44,208 bases of DNA from Actinomycetota bacterium (GTDB taxonomy: Bacteria; Actinomycetota; Acidimicrobiia; Acidimicrobiales; Ilumatobacteraceae), in contig CANGIP010000017.1 in NCBI GenBank assembly GCA_947454105.1, forward strand, positions 1 to 44,208, written 5' to 3'. The notes under the pieces are model-generated. The model had not been told where the DNA came from. It was given only the letters and a program-made list of their open reading frames with translations, and ran no database searches. Position 1 is the stretch's first letter. Each line of letters starts with the position of its first letter. A program made the translations under genes and the position numbers. Below are positions 32,063 to 41,600 of the stretch, piece after piece.

Positions 32063-32665
32063 GTGATTTTCTTGAATAAAGTGCCAAAAATCGATAAAAA
32101 GCCGCGACTTTCCAAAGATGAGACGTCCCAGAAACTGATCGAGACTGCGATCTCAATGATGGCAACCACGCCTATTTCTGAGCTTTCTTCCCTCAAAATT
32201 TGTGCCACTGCTGGTCTTGACAAAATGACCGTTCGTTATTGCTTTGGTTCGCATATTCAGCTGCTCATGGCGGTTGCATTTCATTTAGCTGCCGATGTCG
32301 GGCCCCATATTCAAAGAGGCGTGATCGCGACTTCGTCAAGATCAGACGAACGAATTCATCTCTTCGGACGCTTGACCGCGTTTCTTTATGCCTCATTCGG
32401 AAACCAAATTCCGATCCGTCTCGCCCCGACTGATCAATATTCAAATATCGTCAAAATTCATCAGCAGTTGCAAAACACGTATGGTCTTCGTCCTGACCTG
32501 GCATGGCTCCTCACGCGGCGTGCGATCTTAAATGCGATTGCCAATGCCGGTCTCGGTTCTATGGTTCCACTCTCTGAAGCAGAGGCAGAGTTGTACGTCA
32601 CTATTCAGGAACGCACATACGAATTTCTTGCGTCAATCCAAGATGAACTGCAAATCAAGAACTAG
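32063..32665 (+). CDS. TetR-family transcriptional regulator
   Basis: 200 residues if GTG 32063 is used; GTG 32081 is an alternative that removes six residues. The N-terminal ~20-65 is the TetR DNA-binding domain: ETSQKLIETAISMMATTPISELSSLKICATAGLDKMTVRYCFGSHIQLLMAVAFHL. It has the usual helix-turn-helix with YCFGS where the family has Y-F/Y-x-x-K. The C-terminal ~130 residues are all-helical, as expected for ligand binding and dimerisation; the ligand is unknown. It is divergent from the SnoaL-like gene with a dyad between, so it may control that gene. The stop overlaps the stop of the giant surface-protein gene by 4 bp. Confidence 0.88.
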   Translation: MIFLNKVPKIDKKPRLSKDETSQKLIETAISMMATTPISELSSLKICATAGLDKMTVRYCFGSHIQLLMAVAFHLAADVGPHIQRGVIATSSRSDERIHLFGRLTAFLYASFGNQIPIRLAPTDQYSNIVKIHQQLQNTYGLRPDLAWLLTRRAILNAIANAGLGSMVPLSEAEAELYVTIQERTYEFLASIQDELQIKN

Positions 32666-35600
32666 TTGACTTGTTTTCGATCCATCTTGAATCGGCGTCG
32701 AACCATCAAGAGCCCCAGTCCCAACAAAACCCAGAACAAGGCCACCATCACCGGACTTTCATTACTACTTCCGGTCGCAGGCAAGATCATTGGGACAGGG
32801 TTGTCAATCATCACACCCACAGCGATAGTCGTATTGCCTGCTGCAAGCAGAAGCGTGTGTGTACCGAAAGGAAGCGAAGCCGGAATATTGACCTGTCCTC
32901 TGAAGAGGCCGTACTCATCAACAACAAAACCACCGAGCGATTGTGGAGTTGACATGATGATGAGCTCACCGTTTTGATTTATGGGTAATCCCGAAATCGA
33001 CACACCAATTGACCCACCCTTGGTAATCGCTAATGCACCACGACTGGTGATATACGAGGGTCGACCCGCATTGTTTAAGCCGCCCATCAACATGGCCCCA
33101 CTCGGTGTCAATATCAAAATCACTGATTCGGCTGGAATCGGAATGTCGACTGAAGGATTATTTGGGTCAACCATCAAGCCGATGATCTTCGCCCCAGTCG
33201 GAGAATCAACGACTGAAATTTCTGAGGCAACGCCGCTTGGCAAGAAACTGTCAAATGCAGCAACCAACAGTCGGGCCTGAGTACGAATATCGGCAATCAC
33301 GCTTGGACTTCGATCACGAGGATCGGATGAGATGCCAGTACCAGAAACACGAACTTGTGAAACTTCAACGGGCTCACCATTGACCTGGCCCGAAACTCGA
33401 CCGCGCTCTTGTTCAAATTGTCGAGCCTCTTCAGGTGAAATCACAGTCGGTCTTGACGAACCAGTGGGAGGAGGTGTTAACAACCGCGGCGATGTATTTG
33501 GGACCAAAGCCACGGGGCTAGACGTTTGTACCTCAGTGGGCACTGTGGAATCTGGTGTAGATGAACCTGGTGCCGACGTATCAACAGTTGGAGCTTGGGT
33601 TGTTGTGGGAATGCTCGTCAATACCGGTGCCGATGTTGCTGGCACTGGACGCAAGACTGCCGATGGAGGCAATGGAGCATTTTCTGAGCGCGTCACATTT
33701 GGTGCGGTGCTCGCTAACCATCCTCCATTAACCGACCACATTTCCGTTCCATTGAATCCGTCATTCGCGGTGAAGTACAAAATGCCGTTATTTCGCATGA
33801 AACGTTCGGGTCGACTTCCACCTGAACGATTGATATCTATTGATCCAGTACCTGCTGCTGTTCCGTCACTGACAAATGGTTCACGCCCACTGACCCCATC
33901 ATTAGCTGCGAAGTACAACAACGATCCATCAACCACGAGTTGTTCGGGATTGGAGTTGCCATTTGGATTGATATCACTGACCATCGTCGTGCCGATTGAT
34001 GTTCCGTTTGACTTCCACAGTTCACGACCATGAGTGTCGTCGATCGCAGTGAAGTACAAACTTGAACCATTCACCGTGAACGATTGCGGGCCGGCGCTCA
34101 ATACGCCCGTGCGAATGTCCTTGACCATTGTTGTTCCAGCAACGGTTCCATCTGACTTCCACAGTTCGTAGCCGTTGACACCATCATCGGCGCTGAAATA
34201 TAAGAAGTTTCCTACAGCAGTTAGGTAGTTGACGTTTGATGATCCACTGGTGTTCGCCGGTAAAACAATCGTGCCGTTCGTTGTCCCGTCAGTCACCCAC
34301 AGTTGACGACCATTGACACCGTCATCCGCCACAAAGAACATCTTCGAGCCAACCATCGTGAAATCAGATGGGTCACTGTCACCATTACTACGAATATCTT
34401 TCAGCATGAATGTACCCACAAGAGTTCCATCGGTAATCCATGGTTCCCACCCGGTGGTTGGGTCATACATACGGAAGATCGCCTTGTTTCCAAACGAAGT
34501 CACTCGATCTGGGTTCGAGTCACCAGTGGTCACTGCATCGGTCAATCGGATGGTGCCATTGGCTGTTCCGTCCGAAAACCACAATTCATTGCCGTGAACA
34601 CCATCGTTATAGCGATACACAACGTTGTCGCCAAGTGCGGTGATGTACTCGGGGAAGCCGTATCCAGATGGGCTCTTATCGGCAACCATGCGCGTTCCGT
34701 TGGCATCCTTCACCCACAACTCGCGGCCATGGTTCGAGTCGTCGGCCGAGAAAAACATTCTGTTCATTGTTTTAGTCATTCCATATGGATCACTTGATGC
34801 TCCGACGGTGTTGACATCACCTAGGGCAATAGTTCCGGCCACAGTTCCATCCGAAATCCATGGTTCTTCACCATGCAAACCGTCAGATGCTCGGAACAAC
34901 AATTGATTCCCGACCACTGTCATCACGGATGCAAATGAATCACCGTTTGGATTGATGTTCTTGAATAATTGGGTTCCGGCCACAGTTCCATCCGTTGACC
35001 ACAATTCAATTCCATTAACTGAGTCCCAACCACGGAAGTACGCTTTTCCGGTTGATGGCCAGTACACAATCGCGTCTGGACTGAACGACCATGTTCCGTT
35101 TACATTGCCTCCAACATAAGAAGGGGTTAACGCTCGAGTTCCGGCAATTGTTCCGTCGCTTACCCACAGGTTGCGATGTGACGGCAATGTGCCGTCGTCT
35201 ACACGGAACAACATCTTGCCATTGCCCATTGGGACGAAATAATCGGCGGAGCTATCGCCATTCAGATTGAAATCTCCCAACATCAATGTTCCAGCCTCAG
35301 TACCGTCTGAGGTTGCGACTTCATTCCCATGCACACCGTCATTGGCGCGGAAGAACAGACGATCTCCAGAAGTCGTGAAGGAATCCATTGATGTATCACC
35401 ACTAGAATTATTGAGATCTTTTGTTAGGTGCGTTCCGGCTACCGTTCCATCACTCACCCAGAGTTCCCAACCATGTGTTGGGTCGTATGAACGATAAAAC
35501 AATTTGGTAGTTCCCGACGCAAAGTTTTCCGCCGATGTGGACGTGCTCACTTGCGTTGTTCCCGCAAACGTACCGTTAGTTACCCACAACGTTCGTCCGT

Positions 35601-38600
35601 TCACACCATCTTCAGATCGGAAGAAGACCTTAGATCCGACCTGGAAGAAATAATCTGGGTTGCCATCACCCGTGGGATGAGTGTTGGCCACCATTGTCGT
35701 ACCAACCGCAGTTCCGTCGGTTCGCCATAGCTCTAAACCGTCAGTGCCGTTGTTTGCTCGGAAGTACACATGGTCTCCGAATTTGACCAACGAGTCAACA
35801 CTGCTACCTGCAGCACCAACACGAATATCTTTCAAGATTCTCCGAGTCTTGGTGGTGGTGTCGTACGACCACAACTCTCGCCCCGATGTTCCGTCGTCCC
35901 AAACGAAGATGATCTTGTTACCTAAAACGACGGTGCTCTCTGCGTTGCTACCCGAGTCAAGATTGTCATCAAGTGATTGCGTTCCTTCCTCAGTACCGTC
36001 AGTGACGTAGGGCTGATATCCATGCGACAAGTCATTCGCATAAAAGAGAATCGTGCCATTCACATCAGCTTGAATCCAGGAACCGCAGTCATAGGTCGCT
36101 CGACAAATGTTTTTGACCATCCGCGTTCCCGTAGCCGTTCCATCAGTCACCCAAAGTTCGCGTCCATGAATTCCGTCATCGGCCCGGAAATACAGTTTGT
36201 TTCCACTGGCTGTCAAGTAGTCCGGTGAACTATCTCCGCCAATACGGATGTCTTTCACTAGCGCGGCGCTACCCGATGTTGATGTGTACAGTTCCCAGCC
36301 GTATTGCTGGGTGTACGCACGGAAGTAATAGCGATTTCCTACAGCAACAAAGCCATCGGCTCCTGAACTTTCAGTGTTGGGATTTACATCGGCTGCCAAA
36401 GTAGTTCCAGCAGCAGTTCCATTGGTCTGCCACAATTCGTTCCCGTTCGTCGCATTACGCGCCGAGAAATAGGTGAGGTTGCCGTTCTTGGTAAAGCCGC
36501 TCGGATAACTGTTACCACTGTTGTACCAACTGGATTGGTTGATATCAACCACGCTCGTTCCGGCAGCAGTTCCGTTCGAAACCCACAGCTCTTCCCCGTG
36601 TTTTCCGTCAGCTTGTAAACCGTCATTGGCTGTCCAAACTGCATGAGTTCCTACTGCGGTTGGGTTGGTATTGATACCTCCACCAAAGGTGTTGATGTCA
36701 TACATGCGGGTTCCCGCCGACGTTCCGTCGCTCACCCATAATTCGCGCTGACGACTTGAGTTGTACGCAGAAAATAAAACTCGGCTTCCTAGCACCGAGA
36801 AGTTGTACGGATCACTATTTCCAGCATTACTTGTCGTTGAAGTGTTGATTTCGATCATCTGTGTACCTGCCACAGTTCCATCAGTCACCCACAGCTCGCG
36901 ACCATGCCAACCATCACTTGACGCCCCGTCGATCGCAGTGAAGACTGCTCTACCGTTGACTGCGGTGATGCTTTGCGGATATGAATCACCGAAGGGGTTT
37001 ATGTCAACAAGAATTTGCGTACCGCTAGCTGTTCCGTCGGTCACCCACAATTCGTAACCACGTTGATTGTCGTAAGCATTGAAAACTGTTTTCAGTCCTG
37101 CTGCTGTGAATCCGTTGGCATTCGAGTTGCCATAGGGGTTGAGATCCCCCAACGAGATCACTCCGTTGTTCGTTCCATTCACTACATACAGTTCACAGCC
37201 TTTTGTACTCTCGCATGCGTTGAAATAGATCTTGCCGTTCGACAACGTAATTGAATATGGATCTGATCCTCCGTTGGGGTTGATGTCCGCAAACATACGA
37301 GTTCCGCCCACGGTTCCGTCGGTCACCCACATTTCACGACCATGGGTACCATCATCTGCGGCAAAGTAAACCAGGCCGTTGATTAATGCCAGGCCACCAA
37401 TGTTGTCATTTCCTGAGGCGTTGATATCCAACAACGCTGTTGTGCCAACCGCGGTTCCGTCCGAAACATACAGTTGACGATCGCTTTGAGCGTTGATTGC
37501 ACTAAAGACTGCTTTGTTTCCAAGTGATAAAAGTTCGCTCGGGTCTGAGGTACCGCTTGAGTTGATTTGCGCAACACTCGTTCCCTGAGCAGTTCCGTCA
37601 CTGGCGACTAATTGCCAACCGTGAACATTGTCGTTCAATCGATAAATAATTTTCCCGTTCACCGATGTCAGCGAATCAAATGAAATGTTGCTCGCTCGTG
37701 CGTTGACATCGACTAATAGATGCGTGCCGGCAACTGTGCCGTCAGTTATCCACGGCTCACGACCATAAAAATCATGATCAGCCGAGAAAATCACTCCGTT
37801 AGATGTTGCGTACATTTGCTCAGGTTCGCTGTTGCCGCTTAGACGAATATTTCCGAGGCGTCGTGCACCTGAAGCATCAGCCACATAAAGCTCGCGGTCA
37901 TTGTTCATATCAAATGTCCGGAAGAACACTTTGCTGCCAGACACGTTAATAAATTCAGGCCAATTTCCATCGGTGGGATATGGATCAAGCAAGTAGGTAC
38001 CAGCGTTTGTCCCATCGCTAAACCACCACTGCCAACCATGTACGCCGTCATCAAGCCACAACAACGCATTATTTCCAACTACGCGGAAGTCGTTGATCGT
38101 TGAAGCACCGCCATTATCAGAGCGATAGTTAACGGTGTGCGTACCTGCCACGGTCCCATCAGTTGAATGCAAACGATAATTACCAGTTGCGTCTTGTACT
38201 CGGTAGAAGAGTTTGTTGCCAGCAACGTAGAACTGATCCGGCTCACTATTGGAAGAACCTGGATACGAATCTTCAAGCATGAAGGTGCCATTTTCTGTTC
38301 CGTCGCTCACCCACATTTCGCGGCCATGTACTGAATCACTGGCGCGGAAGACAACTTTGTTGTTCAACACCTTCACATTGTCAATTTGAACAAGACACCA
38401 CCAGCACCCACTATTGTCTGGGTTGATGTCCTTGACCATATGTGTGCCCGCGAAAGTGCCATCAGAAACAAAAAGTTCCTTACGCGCAATGGGGTCAACC
38501 GCGGTGAAGAATATCTGATTGCTTGTGGCCACGAGATTTGTGATCTCTGCTTCAGTCCAACCATCATTCAAACCAATATTTGAAATTGCCGACGTACCAA

Positions 38601-41600
38601 GTGCGGTGCCATCAGAACGCCAAATTGCTGGAGGATGTGTTGCGTCGTTCGCGATGAAGTAGGTATTGCCGCCCATCTTGACAAACGATGTTGCGTTGCT
38701 TGCAGCACCAACGGGATTGATGTCCTGCACCATCTGAGTGCCAGCAAGAGTTCCATCGCTTGTCCAATACTCAAGACCGTGCACGCCGTCGTCGGCGCGG
38801 AATCGAACACGTGAACCGTCGATAACAACTTGATCAACATTACGAAGACCAAGTCGACTGCTAACTCCTGTTACGCCATCTAACAACCACCACTCTCGAC
38901 CGTGAGTGCCATCGTCGTTGTAATAGAAAAAACTATTTCCAACGACAGTAATATCATTAACCGTGGTCGAGTCATTTAGGTTCGAGTCCAGTGGCACTGT
39001 TCCTTGTGCAGTTCCATCCGACATCCACCACTGCCAGGTGTTGTTCACCGTTGGGTAATTCCACACTTGGAAAACAAGTGTGTTACCCAAAGCTCTCAGA
39101 TCGTTCGGATAGTCGTACGAGTTCGGACGATCAGACAAAGTCAAAAGTTTTGTCAAGTTTCCTGGCGTGCCATCGCTGACATACAAGGCTTGCCCAGTTC
39201 CATTGACCAAGTTATCGCGATAACGGAAATAGAACTTGTCTCCGACAACTCTGGTGTAATCAACATAATCATCAACTCCTGGGATCAAGTCAATCTTGGT
39301 TGTGCCAGCAGTTGTTCCATCGGTGACCCAAAAGTCACGATTCGTTCCGTCATACGCCCGGAAATACGTACGCGTTGTCCCTAAATTCACGTAATCAACT
39401 GACGATCCACCTGACCAATTAGTGGTTGTGTTGATGTCTTTCAATAACGCGGTCCCGTTTGATGTACCGTCCGAGATCCAGGGTTCGGAATCCCCCAAAT
39501 CATTACTTCGAGCGCTCAGGAACAACTTGTTACCCATCACTCCGTGAATTGAAATATTGCTGCTGCTCGAGCCAGGAAAAATATCCTTGACCAAAACCGT
39601 TCCCGCACTGGTGCCATCGGTCTTCCACAACTCTGTACCACGCACCGGATCGGTTGCACGGAAGTAAGTCACACCGTTCACAAGTGTGAACTGATCAGGC
39701 GAACTTGAAGCACCAGTGGTATTCGCATCTGAATACATGCGAGTACCAGCAACCGTGCCGTCGCTCACCCACCACTCATCGCCATGCACGCCATCATCAG
39801 CTCGGAAACGAAGTGTATTTCCATCAACGAATTCTGAAGAAATATTGGCCGAACCATACGGATTCAAATCAATCAACGTGCTCACACCAGTCATACCATT
39901 CAGTACCCACCACTCGTTGCCATGAACGCCGTCATCAAGGCGGTACATCGCGAACGTACCAATTTGGTAGAACGACCCAATGTAGTTGTTGTCATTTGGC
40001 GCGGTATCTAATGGCTGAGTTCCTGCGCTCGTACCATCCGACATCCACCACTGCCAGGTGTTGTTCAAAGTCGGATAGTTGTACAACTGGAAGACAAGGG
40101 TATTACCAATCCTTCGCACATCACTTGGATAGTCGTACGAATTCGGATGACCCGACAGGGTCAATATTTTTGTCATATTTCCTGGCGTGCCATCCGAAAC
40201 GTAATAGGCCTGACCAGTGCTATTGGTCAAGTTGTCGCGATAGCGGAAATAGAACTTGTTGCCAACGACGGTCTGATAATCAACGTAATCATCGACTCCT
40301 GGGATCAGGTCAACCTTGGAGGTTCCAACAGTTGTTCCGTCAGTCACCCAATAATCACGATTCGTTCCGTCATATGCCCGGAAATACGTCCGCGTCGCTC
40401 CAATGATCACGTATTCAACCGACGATCCACCAGACCCACTCGTGGTTGTGTTGATGTCTTTCAACAACACTGTTCCATTGGGCGTCCCATCTGAAATCCA
40501 CGGCTCAGATTCTCCAAGATCATTACTTTTCGCGCTGAGGAACAACTTGTTGCCCATCACTCCATAAAGAGTAAAGTTGCTACTGATTGAGCCGGGATAA
40601 ATATCCTTGACTAACACAGTGCCCGCGGTTGTTCCGTCGGTCTTCCACAACTCAGCACCATGTGCAGATTCAGTAGCACGGAAGTACATCACGCCATTCA
40701 TTACTGTGAACTGGTCAGGATTGCTTGAAGCACCAGTGGTGTTCGGATCTGAATACATGCGCGTGCCAGCAACTGTGCCGTCACTCACCCACCATTCGGT
40801 ACCGTGGACGCCATCGTCAGCTTGGAATCGAAGCGTGTTTCCATCCACGAATTCAGAAGAGATATTCGCCGACCCATAGGGATTCAGATCAAACAATGTG
40901 GAAACACCGGTTATTCCATTGAGAATCCGCCATTCGTTGCCGTGGATTCCATCATCAAAGCGGTAAGCAACATAATTGCCAAAACGATAAATGGACTGCA
41001 CGTAACTGTTGTCATTGGGCGCCGTGTCAAGTGGGTGAGTACCAGCACTCGTTCCGTCTGACATCCAGTACTGCCAACTTCCGTTTGGCGAGGGTGCGTT
41101 ATTCATTCCGAACACCACGCTGCTTCCAACAGCGCGGATGTCCCAGGGGTACTCATTGGCGACTCCCGTCATTGTCATTAATTTTGTGACGTTACCCGAA
41201 ACACGATCTGCGGCATACAGCGCTTGGCCGGTGTTGTTGTCAAGATCGTCTCGGCTACGGAAGTAAAACTTTGAGCCAGCAACTGTGCCGTAATCAAACT
41301 CATCATCAAAACCAATACGCACATCAATTTTTCGTGTACCGGCACTCGTTCCATCACTCGTCCATAAATCACGAGTTGTTCCGTCGTATGCCTTAAAGAA
41401 CAGACCACCCGCATCGGCATAGAAGTAAGTGATCTCTGCATTGCGCGAGGAACTGTTGTTGGTATTGATGTCCTTAACCATTCGGGTACCTGCGGCTGTT
41501 CCGTCGGTCAGCCACAGTTCATTTCCATTGAGAGTGGTAGTGGCGTTGAAATAGACAATGTTGCCAACCTGCCCAACCACGCTTACATCACTCGAATTCA

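Noticed and set aside
33332..34033. 233-codon plus-strand open frame, and another at 39705-40406
   Set aside because: Both lie antisense within the giant repeat gene and show no recognisable domain; long shadows are expected opposite Thr/Asp/Gly-rich repeats.
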